In this document: positions 35,961 to 45,028 of the stretch, piece after piece | How the letters are laid out: each line of letters opens with the position of its first letter | Numbering within the stretch: the stretch's first letter is position 1 | Source: Nitrospira defluvii | GTDB lineage: Bacteria > Nitrospirota > Nitrospiria > Nitrospirales > Nitrospiraceae | Assembly: GCF_905220995.1 (NCBI RefSeq) | Contig: NZ_CAJNBJ010000002.1 | Location: forward strand, 434,001-498,000 | Reading direction: 5' to 3' | Length of the DNA: 64,000 nucleotides | Notes under the pieces: model-generated | Databases searched by the model: none | What the model was told of the DNA's origin: nothing | What the model saw: the letters and a program-made list of their open reading frames with translations, nothing else | Position numbers and translations under genes: made by a program

Positions 35961-37943
35961 TCATGCAGAGTGATGGCCGTTCTCGATCCTGGCTGTTCGA
36001 GAGGCCACATATCGATTAAAGCCACCGCCAGCATTTTGGGACCACCTGACTGCTACGTTCGGTGACATATGTAAGAGCCGTCCGAGAACTGCCGGATGAA
36101 GTTGGCTCGCTAATTGTAACAAGGCACTGTTACGGCCCCTCCGACACTCCACCCCAATGTTGTTAAGGTTCTTCTGCAAGCGGACCACGTTCCGATGACT
36201 CCCGTAATGTCGTCCCGGAAACAACCAGTACGTCCCATCGGCTCGACGACCGTTTGGATTTCCACGGCAAGCCACTAATTGCTTGGAGAGCAATCTTGCT
36301 ATAACGGGTGGCATCACAACTGGTTCCCCTCCAAAGACTATCTTTACGTTCTTCTTCTCGTCGATTTGCACCATAGAATCCAGTAACGTGACGATCCGGC
36401 TGACATGTTGGCCAAAAACAAGAACGAATAGGCCGCAGAGGCGAAGTTCGAGTCTCATGGATTCATCGTTGCTTAATCGCTCAATCATTGCCCAGCGCCT
36501 GTCCTCGTCAACGAGAACCATTCCGCTCGATTTCAGAAGAGGCACCTCTAGCGGGCGTGAGAACTTGCGGAGCGATGTCCACTGCAAAAAGTCGCGGACG
36601 AGATATGGGGTCGTCACCTTACTCTCAGTGAGCCAGCATTCAACATCCTTTTGGGTGCATTGCTGGAGCGTCTTTTCCTGTCTATCTAACCACTCCAAAA
36701 ACCTGACGGCGATCCGTAACCGCAATTTCATTGAGTGCAAAGCCCAGCGTGTCAGGCGTTGGTGTTGAATTTTCCCACGGAGTCGACGCACTATACGCCA
36801 TTCAGCAAACATCATAATGAGAAGACGATGCTGGTCGGGCACTTCGGCTCTGAAGACCTCGAGCCAGTGGTCAATGTGGGCGGCCATTCGATTCCTCACT
36901 GGCAGTCCACCTGCTTCCACAAGGATTGAGCGCACGAACTCCGCGTGGCCGGGGGACGTATGTTTGTCAAGTGCGGAATGTGAGAGTGCTGTTTGGCCTT
37001 GCGCGATGGAGTGGAGCAGAGCCGCGCTTCCTGTTTTCAACCAATTCACCACGGAGATGGGCTTTCGGCTGAGTAAGGTCTCCATTACCCGGTTCAGATG
37101 TGGGGTATTTGATGAAGCACCTTGGAGATTCAGTAACTTCGGAAGGGCCACGTGCCGCAGATAACAGTCAACACAATACCCCTTTGCATAGCGCGGTTTT
37201 TGCTGCCCGCAGTGCACACAACGGCTTGAATCCTCCCAACCAGCGCACGGCCGGCAAATGATCTGCCGCTTCTCGAATGGGACGGCCATGCCCATATTTC
37301 TACATCTTGTACATTCCTTCGGCTTTTGCCTAAATTCTTCGGCACAATGATTACAGACGGGGCCACCTGGCCAATACGCCGTCACAGGTTTCTTTTCACC
37401 GCACCACACGCACTGCACGAGTGGACGGCCGGCGCACTCTGCACATAAGGGCGTCGGCCCTAGAAATCCTTGGCACAACTTTCGTTGACCACAGTTCGAA
37501 CAGATGCGTATGCGTCCGGGTCGCCTTGGCCGCCGGCGCACGTGCAAAGGGTCTTTGCCGTCCCGGATCGCCATATAACAACACATACACAAGGCCCTTC
37601 CGTCACGTCGACTCTGGACTGGTCTCTGCTGACCACAGAGCGAACAGGGCTCAGTGTGACGAGGGTAACACGCCCCGCAGATGGGGCTTCCGGCTCTCTT
37701 CACCACAACGGGACCGAAGCTCTGACATACTGTGCAGGTAGCCAACTGAGAGGGATGGCATTTCCAACATTGGTGACAAATTGGCTGCCCATTCAAATGC
37801 CTTACGACCCTACGGGCATTGCCGCAGGTGCCACAGATTTTCTTTTGGGCCGCACGACACCGGACACACACCCGACGTTGATGAAGGATGCGCTTCAGGA
37901 GTCGTTTTTCGTTGCAGATCGGACAGATCCCAACAGGCGCCAT
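35961..37943 (-). CDS. Zinc-ribbon-rich, tyrosine-recombinase-like protein
   Basis: A 660-residue protein. Residues 1-275 carry about 16 CxxC motifs in pairs, that is about eight zinc ribbons. Residues 350-640 resemble a tyrosine recombinase, but key residues differ: the GLRxSE-type Arg position reads GQHVSR, the HxxR region reads RRGRNSALLQL, and the nucleophile position has Trp (PNVAVRWSQNAG). It may therefore be a DNA-binding partner that is not itself a catalyst. The ATG at 37943 is 13 bases after the HTH gene. Confidence 0.65.
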   Translation of the reverse strand: MAPVGICPICNEKRLLKRILHQRRVCVRCRAAQKKICGTCGNARRVVRHLNGQPICHQCWKCHPSQLATCTVCQSFGPVVVKRAGSPICGACYPRHTEPCSLCGQQRPVQSRRDGRALCMCCYMAIRDGKDPLHVRRRPRRPGRIRICSNCGQRKLCQGFLGPTPLCAECAGRPLVQCVWCGEKKPVTAYWPGGPVCNHCAEEFRQKPKECTRCRNMGMAVPFEKRQIICRPCAGWEDSSRCVHCGQQKPRYAKGYCVDCYLRHVALPKLLNLQGASSNTPHLNRVMETLLSRKPISVVNWLKTGSAALLHSIAQGQTALSHSALDKHTSPGHAEFVRSILVEAGGLPVRNRMAAHIDHWLEVFRAEVPDQHRLLIMMFAEWRIVRRLRGKIQHQRLTRWALHSMKLRLRIAVRFLEWLDRQEKTLQQCTQKDVECWLTESKVTTPYLVRDFLQWTSLRKFSRPLEVPLLKSSGMVLVDEDRRWAMIERLSNDESMRLELRLCGLFVLVFGQHVSRIVTLLDSMVQIDEKKNVKIVFGGEPVVMPPVIARLLSKQLVACRGNPNGRRADGTYWLFPGRHYGSHRNVVRLQKNLNNIGVECRRGRNSALLQLASQLHPAVLGRLLHMSPNVAVRWSQNAGGGFNRYVASRTARIENGHHSA

Positions 37944-37955
37944 GGCTTCCGTCTC

Positions 37956-38285
37956 TTACTTCGGTCGATGGACACGTGTCTTAATGAGGGACAATCGACC
38001 TGATGATTTTGTCTCTCCGGCTGCAGCAAGCTTTTTCCTTTCTTGACGGTCTACCTGTTTGATGGTGATCAGATCATTCGGTGTGCAGGCGAAGATGTCA
38101 CATAACGCAGCCAGCAGATCCAGTGTGAGACGGAGAGGCGCCTGGGCAACGAGTCGATACACTTGAATGCGAGACAACTGGACTCCCCGTTGCGCCAGCA
38201 TCGGGACCAGCTCTGTAGTCGAATGAAAATGATGCTGCTCCATCACTTTCTTGAGATTCCATTCAGCGGCCATTTTCTTGGTCAC
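37956..38285 (-). CDS. Small XRE-type HTH regulator
   Basis: A 109-residue Cro/C1-type helix-turn-helix protein: LVPMLAQRGVQLSRIQVYRLVAQAPLRLTLDLLAALCDIFACTPNDLI fits the five-helix fold. The GTG start at 38285 follows the integrase stop, with AAAGGAGGAG upstream; the ORF extension to 38432 lies inside the integrase and is rejected. It probably represses the element's own genes, and the palindrome at 39391-39434 is a candidate target. Confidence 0.75.
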   Translation of the reverse strand: MTKKMAAEWNLKKVMEQHHFHSTTELVPMLAQRGVQLSRIQVYRLVAQAPLRLTLDLLAALCDIFACTPNDLITIKQVDRQERKKLAAAGETKSSGRLSLIKTRVHRPK

Positions 38286-38286
38286 C

Positions 38287-39405
38287 TTACTCCTCCTTTG
38301 GCCGATAGAGGCGTTCAAGCGCCTGTTGCAGTTGGTGGTTTTTGAAATCACTGCTGACATGTGTATAGATGGCTGTTGTCGAGAGAAATGCGTGCCCGAG
38401 TTGCTGTTGAATGAACACGGGATCGTACCCATATTCGGCTAGATTGGTGGCGTACGTATGGCGCAGATGATGAAGGGATAATTCGACAGGCAAACCCGCC
38501 TCCTCCACGATGTGTTGAAAGCGAGATCCAAAGTCCTTACTCCCAAGGTATTGAACCCGCTCTGTCGGAAATAAGGCAGGATGGGCACCCACATTGAACA
38601 GGGTCCTGATGTCTCTGAGATATTGTTCGAGAACCTCCACAATCCAGCTGACCTCCGGCACAGTGAAGACCAACCGCCGTCGTGGCGGCCCCCCGTTCGC
38701 GGCCTTCCCAAATCGCACGTGCAGAACACCGAACCGACCAAGATGTTTCATTTTCGGATCAGGATTGCGCCGAAAATCACTGATATCAAGCCTGCACACC
38801 TCCGTTCGCCGGAGACCAAAGGCATAGGCGACCTTGACCATCACGGCATCGCGCGCCGCCGCAAGGGAACCTTTTCGGCGCTGGCGAAGCACCTCTGCAT
38901 GGTGTTGTTCGACATATTCAAACAATCTATCGATCTCGTCGAAGGTAAATGGGCGACGGCTGGGACGGCCCTCGTATTCTGTAGCGTGTGAGACCGTGTT
39001 CCATTCATCACAGATTTGAATGATGGAAGATCCAATCTCGCGCTCACAGCGTTCCACCCACCCGTATCTCCGATCGGTGACATACTCCAGAAATAACTGA
39101 AGAGTAGTCTGGTATTGGCGAAGAGTTGAGACACTGAGCTTTTGCGAGAGCTCGGCACTGAACTCGACAAGGTCTTCTGGCTTCCACTGCCAGGGAAATG
39201 TATCCGTGTACTGTTGAAAGCGCTGGACAAGCCGATGACGCGCTTTAATCGTGGAAGGGTTTAGATGACGACTGTGCTGCTGAAGCCGCCACCCTTCCAG
39301 CATCGCGGCATAAAGTTGTTCAGGCGGATCAAGAAATGTAACGTTGGCAGGAAGGACATTCTCCGCGGTTGCGGAAAATGGCCCCATTCGGTCGTTACCT
39401 TTCAT
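38287..39405 (-). CDS. Tyrosine integrase (XerD/phage type)
   Basis: A 372-residue tyrosine recombinase with all catalytic residues: Arg in FGLRRTEVCRL, HxxR in LSLHHLRHTYATN, His in LGHAFLSTTA and Tyr in AIYTHVSSDF. The N-terminal SAM-like core-binding domain is present (YQTTLQLFLEYV). The start is uncertain: ATG at 39405 lies inside the large palindrome, with ATG at 39387 as an alternative. First gene of the inserted trio. Confidence 0.85.
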   Translation of the reverse strand: MKGNDRMGPFSATAENVLPANVTFLDPPEQLYAAMLEGWRLQQHSRHLNPSTIKARHRLVQRFQQYTDTFPWQWKPEDLVEFSAELSQKLSVSTLRQYQTTLQLFLEYVTDRRYGWVERCEREIGSSIIQICDEWNTVSHATEYEGRPSRRPFTFDEIDRLFEYVEQHHAEVLRQRRKGSLAAARDAVMVKVAYAFGLRRTEVCRLDISDFRRNPDPKMKHLGRFGVLHVRFGKAANGGPPRRRLVFTVPEVSWIVEVLEQYLRDIRTLFNVGAHPALFPTERVQYLGSKDFGSRFQHIVEEAGLPVELSLHHLRHTYATNLAEYGYDPVFIQQQLGHAFLSTTAIYTHVSSDFKNHQLQQALERLYRPKEE

Positions 39406-39434
39406 GTAACGTAGGTTACATGAAACGTAACGAC
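39391..39434. promoter_or_regulatory. 44-bp near-perfect palindrome at the integrase start
   Basis: Two 20-base arms (39391-39410 and 39415-39434) flank a GTAG centre with one mismatch pair. The inner part reads TTTCATGTAAC-GTAG-GTTACATGAAA and the outer part GTCGTTAC...GTAACGAC. It overlaps the presumed start codon of the integrase gene: a recombinase or repressor site. Confidence 0.7.
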
Positions 39435-39563
39435 AGCGCAAGCTGGTTTTTTTCGGAAACGATCATGGCATAGGGATGTGAGAATGCCTTGCAGAAAGCC
39501 GGTCTTGGCGAAGTTTTCCAGAGGAACGAATGTTACATAAAAGATATTGACCCCCCTTTCTCG

Positions 39564-40700
39564 CTACAGCAGACAGCAACGCTGCAGCTTCCACAGGAGA
39601 AAGACGAAGTCTTCTCCGATCACCGGCACCATCTTGCCCATCCCCCACATCAGCACCGTTCGACCGATCGGCTGGCAACAGGGCGCCGGGACATTGGGGA
39701 TCGGGTAAAGCAACTGGTATTTGTATTGACTCTTCACAATCAGGCCGGTCGGAAAGTCCGTGCAGATCAACGGCCCGTCCGCTGCCGTATAGAACTCGGT
39801 GCCGAAGCGGGCCAGCCGAGCCAGCAGGCGCGACATGGCCAGCGCCGCTGGTTTGAGCTGGCCGCTCGACTCCGACACGTTGCCCGTCGTCGGGTACATC
39901 AAGCCGAAACTTCCCGCGCACCAGAACAAGGGATCGATGGGAAAACCAGCTGACGCGGCAAGGGAATCGGCGGCACAGGCCGCGACCGTGAGCGGATTCC
40001 CCAACAAGAGGGCTTCCGGGAACAGAATGAGTGCCAGCAGGTCATCGTTCCAGGAGGGGTCGATCTCAGACAGGTACGCCAGATCGATCTCGTCGCCGGC
40101 GGCGCTGGGATTGACACAAGCCCAGTCCACCGCGATGCCGACGATGGCCCAGAGGGGAAAGATGTAGAAGTGCGAATGGTAAAAGGTGAAGTCCAGGTCG
40201 GGGGAATCCATATTGGTATTGGCCGATCCGCGTCCCTCGAACACGAACTCCGGCCCCAACGTGATCCCGTTGAGAGCCGGGAAGCAGAGCGGCGTGCGGA
40301 CGATTTCGACCAGTCGGACCGGCTCCCAGATGCCAAGCGGTATGCCCGGGACGCAGAGGTACGGCGTGAGACACACGCAGCCGCAGAGCTGAGGCGGATA
40401 GACGGCGGAGATCCCAGGCCCGACGGCGGGACGAGTCGAGTCCTCCCCGACCTCCGTGAGCGTGAACCCGAAGAGACTGATGGGAAACATGCATTCCCAG
40501 CAGGTCTTCACCAGGGTATCGGCCAGGATATTCGTGTTCTTCGGACAGACGGCTTCCGCGGAGTCCGGCATCGTTCCGCCCAGGAGAACTGCGAACAGGA
40601 GGAGCAGTCCAGCGAGGCTTGCCAGCCTAGAGCGCTGCTGAACTCGCGCACTTTCTTCGGGTTTAGCCGCAGTGGACCGTTCCGCCCGATCCTGTCTCAT
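39564..40700 (-). CDS. traU: TraU conjugal transfer protein
   Basis: A 378-residue periplasmic protein (F TraU is 330). Signal peptide (LASLAGLLLLFAVLLGGT...AEA) followed by the TraU pattern: CWECMFPISLFGFTL, CVCLTPYLCVPGIPLGIWEP and the C-terminal WGMGKMVPVIGEDFVFLLWK...CC. Many conserved cysteines are present. It starts at an ATGA overlap with the trbC-traW fusion stop. The C-terminus is intact, so the downstream insertion did not disrupt it. Confidence 0.9.
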   Translation of the reverse strand: MRQDRAERSTAAKPEESARVQQRSRLASLAGLLLLFAVLLGGTMPDSAEAVCPKNTNILADTLVKTCWECMFPISLFGFTLTEVGEDSTRPAVGPGISAVYPPQLCGCVCLTPYLCVPGIPLGIWEPVRLVEIVRTPLCFPALNGITLGPEFVFEGRGSANTNMDSPDLDFTFYHSHFYIFPLWAIVGIAVDWACVNPSAAGDEIDLAYLSEIDPSWNDDLLALILFPEALLLGNPLTVAACAADSLAASAGFPIDPLFWCAGSFGLMYPTTGNVSESSGQLKPAALAMSRLLARLARFGTEFYTAADGPLICTDFPTGLIVKSQYKYQLLYPIPNVPAPCCQPIGRTVLMWGMGKMVPVIGEDFVFLLWKLQRCCLL

Positions 40701-41908
40701 GGCACGATCTCCTGAACCCGGAATCGATTGCCTTCCTGCGTCACCAGACTCGGGACAGCGACCAGGCCGAACCGCTCATACATCAGCAGATTCGCCCAGT
40801 AGACCGGACGGTGCAACAGCCGACCGAGCGGACCGATATGCCCTTCCGTCACGAGCAGTTTCAGCGGACGGTCCTCGTGAGCCAGGAGGTAGTGCTGAAC
40901 CCATTGCACCTGTTCCTGCGAGTTGCCATTGAAGAAGATGAGCGTGTAGGGGAGCTTCACCTTGTCGAGCGGATTCACGGTCGAGCCCGCCTTGATGTAG
41001 AGAGTTCCCGTTTTCGGATCTGTCACATCGTCCGGGAATCGGACCGTAGCATCCACCAGGAAGCTGCGAGGTTGCTGAGTTTCCGGCAAGGGAAGCTGAG
41101 GGCCTCGATGGATCTTCCGCGCCGTCGCGTCCTCCGCACGGCGCTTGATCGCGTTCCAATCCGCCCTGGCCACCGCCTCGCTCAGCACTTGTTTCATGTC
41201 GCGTTCGGCAATCGACCAGGTCGGAGAGTCCGTGCGGATCCGCTGATGCCCGCTCGGCATCGGGAGGCTCGGTTGCGGTTCACTCGTCGGTCCTCCTTGC
41301 AGGAACCCTCGCTGGCGCCGGTCAAACCACTCCGCCAGCGCGCGATAGACTCTCTCTTCGCGCGCCAGGACCTCCAACAGATGGCGAACGGAAGTCGAGC
41401 CGATCACCACCGCATCATGGTCCCCTTTCACGATCGCGAGAGCCGGGACTTCCGAGACCCCGAGACGCCCGTAGAGCACCGGGTCGATCGAGACCGCTGC
41501 CAGCAACGCCTCATCAGTCCCCATCAACTGCCGGAACCGTTCGCCTGTCGCCTTGAAGGACAATTTGACCGGCCCGTCGCCGGACGAAGGCGCATTGAGC
41601 AGACCCCGGATCACGATGCGCGCGCCCAGCAGCTTTGCCTCGGCAAAATATCCTTTCAGCACTTCGTCCGGCATGGACAGGGACAAGAGCAGATAGATCC
41701 CATCCCGATTGACTTCGCGAGACTCCCGGCCTTGGGAAGGTTGCAGCACCGTCCGGGAGAAGCGCGCAATCTCTTCCGCCACCTCGCGTGGAGACCGTTC
41801 GGGCTCCCGAGCCTGCCTTGAGGATTCCCCCGCACTCGACCAGGACAGGGCTCCGCCGCAGAGCAGCCCCGCGACGACCAGCACCAACAGTCCCTGCCTT
41901 CTCATCAT
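40697..41908 (-). CDS. TrbC-TraW fusion protein
   Basis: A 403-residue periplasmic protein combining two F genes. The N-terminal half after the signal peptide matches TrbC (LLLSLSMPDEVLKGYFAEAKLLGARIVIRGL, then YGRLGVSEVPALAIV). The C-terminal half matches TraW (RSFLVDATVRFPDDV, then IKAGSTVNPLDKVKLPYTLIFFNG). TrbC-TraW fusions are known in other MPF-F systems, where the two proteins act together in pilus assembly. It overlaps traU by ATGA. Confidence 0.85.
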   Translation of the reverse strand: MMRRQGLLVLVVAGLLCGGALSWSSAGESSRQAREPERSPREVAEEIARFSRTVLQPSQGRESREVNRDGIYLLLSLSMPDEVLKGYFAEAKLLGARIVIRGLLNAPSSGDGPVKLSFKATGERFRQLMGTDEALLAAVSIDPVLYGRLGVSEVPALAIVKGDHDAVVIGSTSVRHLLEVLAREERVYRALAEWFDRRQRGFLQGGPTSEPQPSLPMPSGHQRIRTDSPTWSIAERDMKQVLSEAVARADWNAIKRRAEDATARKIHRGPQLPLPETQQPRSFLVDATVRFPDDVTDPKTGTLYIKAGSTVNPLDKVKLPYTLIFFNGNSQEQVQWVQHYLLAHEDRPLKLLVTEGHIGPLGRLLHRPVYWANLLMYERFGLVAVPSLVTQEGNRFRVQEIVP

Positions 41909-41940
41909 GAAACAGACCTCCCCCTCTAAATCACTGCCAC

Positions 41941-42486
41941 CTACCAGATCGGAGTGACCACCCCTCGGAGATCCTCCGCCCTCACATAGCCGTAGTACCG
42001 GGAGTCGAAGGATCGCGGATGGGACAGGGCCACGTAATACTGCCCCGGTGGAATCGGACTCTCGAGCTTCGCCAAACGGATCGGTTGCCCGAGTCGATCA
42101 CGCTCCAGGCCTTCTCCGACCACTGCACCATTGACCAGCACCTGCCTCCCTCGCACTTCCACCCGATCACCCGGCACCCCGACGAGGCGCTTCGTCCAGA
42201 GCACCCCGACCCTCGTGTAGGGCCTGGCCAGGCCAGCCGGCTGCACGCGATCGGCAGAGGCCTGCGCCATCACAAACGCCACGAGTTCGCCCCGCTGCGG
42301 CTCGCGCCCTTTCTCGATCAGGAAGAGCCGGTAGTCCGGCAGGCTTTCATCCGACCGGAGCGCAAGCTGATACCAAGGACTCGCCACAGCCAGAACGGGC
42401 CAGATCACTCCGATCCCGAGGAGGGCGAGCACCAGCTTCGGATGCCGGTCATGCCACTCGTTCACCTGTTGCAGCAGCTCTTTCAT
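41941..42486 (-). CDS. Conjugative S26 signal peptidase (TraF/TrhF type)
   Basis: A 181-residue, membrane-anchored S26-family peptidase. Hydrophobic anchor LVLALLGIGVIWPVLAVA; the likely nucleophile Ser is in DESLPDYRLFLIEKG; the general-base Lys is in VLWTKRLVGVPGDRVEV. Relatives process and cyclise the pilin or other tra products. The ATG at 42486 lies inside the end of traC with GGAGCAGGAAC upstream. Confidence 0.85.
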   Translation of the reverse strand: MKELLQQVNEWHDRHPKLVLALLGIGVIWPVLAVASPWYQLALRSDESLPDYRLFLIEKGREPQRGELVAFVMAQASADRVQPAGLARPYTRVGVLWTKRLVGVPGDRVEVRGRQVLVNGAVVGEGLERDRLGQPIRLAKLESPIPPGQYYVALSHPRSFDSRYYGYVRAEDLRGVVTPIW

Positions 42487-44980
42487 GTTCCTGCTCCAGA
42501 ATGAGGTCGATGGCCCGATCGATCGTCATCTCCGGACCACCCGCCTTCACGATCCGGTCGATCAAGGCCAGCTCTTCTGCCTTGGTGGAGTACATCAACT
42601 GCGTGCGCCGATCGACGGTCAGCCGGCCGATTCCCCGGCCGTGATTGGCCGTATAGAAGAAGATTTCCGAATAGCCGGCGCCCCGATGGACGGATCGCAG
42701 CAGTTGATACTCGAACTCGCTCAGGATCAGCCGGCCCCGCTGCTTGATGGACTCGATGCTCTCCGGCTTCTGCTTGAGCAGGAAGACGAAGTCCGAATTG
42801 GCCAGCAAGGCCGCCCCGGTCTGTCCCATCTTGTCGTAGTAATCGTTGATGCCCTGGGTGATCGTCATGATCGATCCCCCGTACTTCCTGACTCGCCGGA
42901 CGCCTTTCTCGAAGAACGCCGACACGTTGCCTCCTTGAGACAGGAGATCCCAGGCCTCGTCCATCGCGCAGATCTTCCGCCTGGCCCGATCGCCCTGGTA
43001 CATGGCCACCTGAATGTTCATGATCATCTGGAGCAGGATCACCGAGCGCAGGTCCGGGAGCGCATCGAGGCCGTCCAGCTCCAGCACATAGAAGTCCCGC
43101 TCGAAGTGCATGTTGTTCGGGCCGTTGAAGAGATCGCCGTAGTTGCCCGCGGCCGTATAGGGAAAGAGCTGGGTGCCGAGATCCCGGATCCGCTGATCCT
43201 CCCGTTCCTTCCCCATCTTGAGCAGCGCCCCCGCCACATCGGTCGGTGTCGACTCGCTTCCCTTATCAGCGAGCACCTGGATCAAGGCCTGCTCCAGACA
43301 GGACAACTCCAGATCGGTCAGCGCCCGCGACGGGGAGAGCATCTGCGCGAAGATCGCCTTGATCATCGCCAACTCGTCCTTGCGGTCCGCTTCCTCCTCC
43401 GGCGACTCGGCTTTCCGGTCGTAGCGGCCGATCACCCGCGACAGGGGGTTCAGGCAGAGTTTCCTCGCCTCCCGCGAGAACTGCATGAACTGCCCCTTGA
43501 GGTGCTCGCAGAGCTTCATGTAGCTCTTGCCGGCGTCGATGACCCAGGCCTGGCCGCCGGTGGCCAGATAGGACCGGAAGAAGAAATTCGCGAAGAAGCT
43601 CTTCCCCGCGCCCGAGTCGGCGGCGATACAGATGTTGAAGTTGCCCTCCGTATTGGCGAACACGTCCAGACTCATCATCTGGCCGGACCGAGACGTGAGC
43701 AGCATCACGGGCTGCCCCATGCCCTTCCAGTCACCGACGATGGGCGCCAGGTGGGCCGGGACGTCCGAGTGGACCGTCTTGAGCCGGCGCAGATCATCAC
43801 GCAGCAGGGGGACGTTCGAGGGGAGCCCCATCGGCAGGCCGAACAGGAACACCCGGAACCCGATGAAATGGTCGTCCTGCAGCAACCAGTCGTGCGTGCG
43901 ATAGATCGCCTTGATGGCCGAGCTGTGCTTCTCCAACTCTTTGGGATCGTCTGCGTACAGCGCGGCCTGGACGTACAGCCCGATGGTCTGCTTCCCTTCC
44001 GCGACGAGCGCCATCATGCGGTTGAAGTGCTGGAGTTTCTTCTCGAAGATGGGAATGAGCTTCAGCATGAAGCCCACCGCCTGGTTCGTCACCACGACGT
44101 GCTTCTTCCGGAGCGCGGCGACCGAGTTGACCTGGTCCAGCTTCACCGCATTGAGCGTGAGGAAGAACGGACAGGTGATCTGGTCCATGCCTCGCAGGAG
44201 ACTGCCGATCAGCTCCCGGTTTTTGGATCCGTGCCACTCCTCGGGAAACTGCTGCACCGTCAGGCTCTTGACGAACTTCCCATCGAGTTCGAACATGCGC
44301 GCGTGGAGTTTCGCGTAGGTATCCCGCGCCACGACCTGGTCGCTGATCAACTGCGTCGAGTTGTAGGAGGGCGGGCGTTCCTCCCAGGCATGGCCCGGGC
44401 TCAGCAGCGTATGGAGCAGCCAGATGAGCTCCAACGGAGGGACTCTGACCACCGGCAACCCGACGTTGCGCAGCGTCTGCTCCACCCCCTCGAGCTGTTC
44501 GACAATGTCCTCGAACTCGATCCCGTTCGGATACTCCTCCTTCAGAGGCATCGTAACCGACACATAGACGTTGAAGTCCCGGGGCCTGATGCCCGACGTC
44601 GGGATCAACCGTGTTCCCTGCGACTCCAGGAAAAACTCCCTGGTGCGTGTCGCATCCCGGAGGAACCGGGAGTCCGGATCCCCCCGATGGCTCAATCCCA
44701 CGTGCGCATCCAGATAGGGCTGGATCACCGGCGAGGCATGGATCATGAGCTGGTAGGTGGTGCCGGTCGGCGCCTGGCTCGATTCGAACAGGTTCGTGAG
44801 CTTCTGAATCGTGTCCGGTCCCATGCCCAACAAGGGCGGGCTTTCCCAGACACAGCCGATCCGGCCGTCAGCCAGCCGGTACACCCGGTTGTCCGGATCA
44901 TAGGCATGGTGCGGCAGCCAGTCACTGATCGACGTCCGCGCGATCATCTTTCTCGCAAAATACTCAAGCAGGGTAGACAT
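42449..44980 (-). CDS. traC: TraC (VirB4-class) ATPase
   Basis: An 843-residue ATPase that energises pilus assembly. Walker A AADSGAGKSFFANFF at about residue 452; Walker B region KICAMDEAWDLLSQGGN near 675; the N-terminal half matches TraC (PHHAYDPDNRVYRLADGRIGCVWE). Length is close to F TraC (875). A very long ORF on the opposite strand is an artefact of codon bias. Confidence 0.95.
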   Translation of the reverse strand: MSTLLEYFARKMIARTSISDWLPHHAYDPDNRVYRLADGRIGCVWESPPLLGMGPDTIQKLTNLFESSQAPTGTTYQLMIHASPVIQPYLDAHVGLSHRGDPDSRFLRDATRTREFFLESQGTRLIPTSGIRPRDFNVYVSVTMPLKEEYPNGIEFEDIVEQLEGVEQTLRNVGLPVVRVPPLELIWLLHTLLSPGHAWEERPPSYNSTQLISDQVVARDTYAKLHARMFELDGKFVKSLTVQQFPEEWHGSKNRELIGSLLRGMDQITCPFFLTLNAVKLDQVNSVAALRKKHVVVTNQAVGFMLKLIPIFEKKLQHFNRMMALVAEGKQTIGLYVQAALYADDPKELEKHSSAIKAIYRTHDWLLQDDHFIGFRVFLFGLPMGLPSNVPLLRDDLRRLKTVHSDVPAHLAPIVGDWKGMGQPVMLLTSRSGQMMSLDVFANTEGNFNICIAADSGAGKSFFANFFFRSYLATGGQAWVIDAGKSYMKLCEHLKGQFMQFSREARKLCLNPLSRVIGRYDRKAESPEEEADRKDELAMIKAIFAQMLSPSRALTDLELSCLEQALIQVLADKGSESTPTDVAGALLKMGKEREDQRIRDLGTQLFPYTAAGNYGDLFNGPNNMHFERDFYVLELDGLDALPDLRSVILLQMIMNIQVAMYQGDRARRKICAMDEAWDLLSQGGNVSAFFEKGVRRVRKYGGSIMTITQGINDYYDKMGQTGAALLANSDFVFLLKQKPESIESIKQRGRLILSEFEYQLLRSVHRGAGYSEIFFYTANHGRGIGRLTVDRRTQLMYSTKAEELALIDRIVKAGGPEMTIDRAIDLILEQEHERAAATGERVA

Positions 44981-45028
44981 GTAGATCTCTCTCCGAATGA
45001 CAAGCCGATCGTTTCCGGAAACCGGAGA

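Larger units (their letters stand above)
35600..39550 (-). mobile_element. Integrase-XRE-zinc-ribbon recombinase trio inserted in the tra operon
   Basis: Three minus-strand genes (tyrosine integrase, small HTH protein, zinc-ribbon recombinase-like protein) interrupt the normal traU-traF neighbourhood. Such trios are usually mobile units. The ends are approximate. A 44-bp palindrome lies at the integrase start, and a half-site-like GTTACATAAA lies at 39531-39540 near the right end. Confidence 0.55.
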
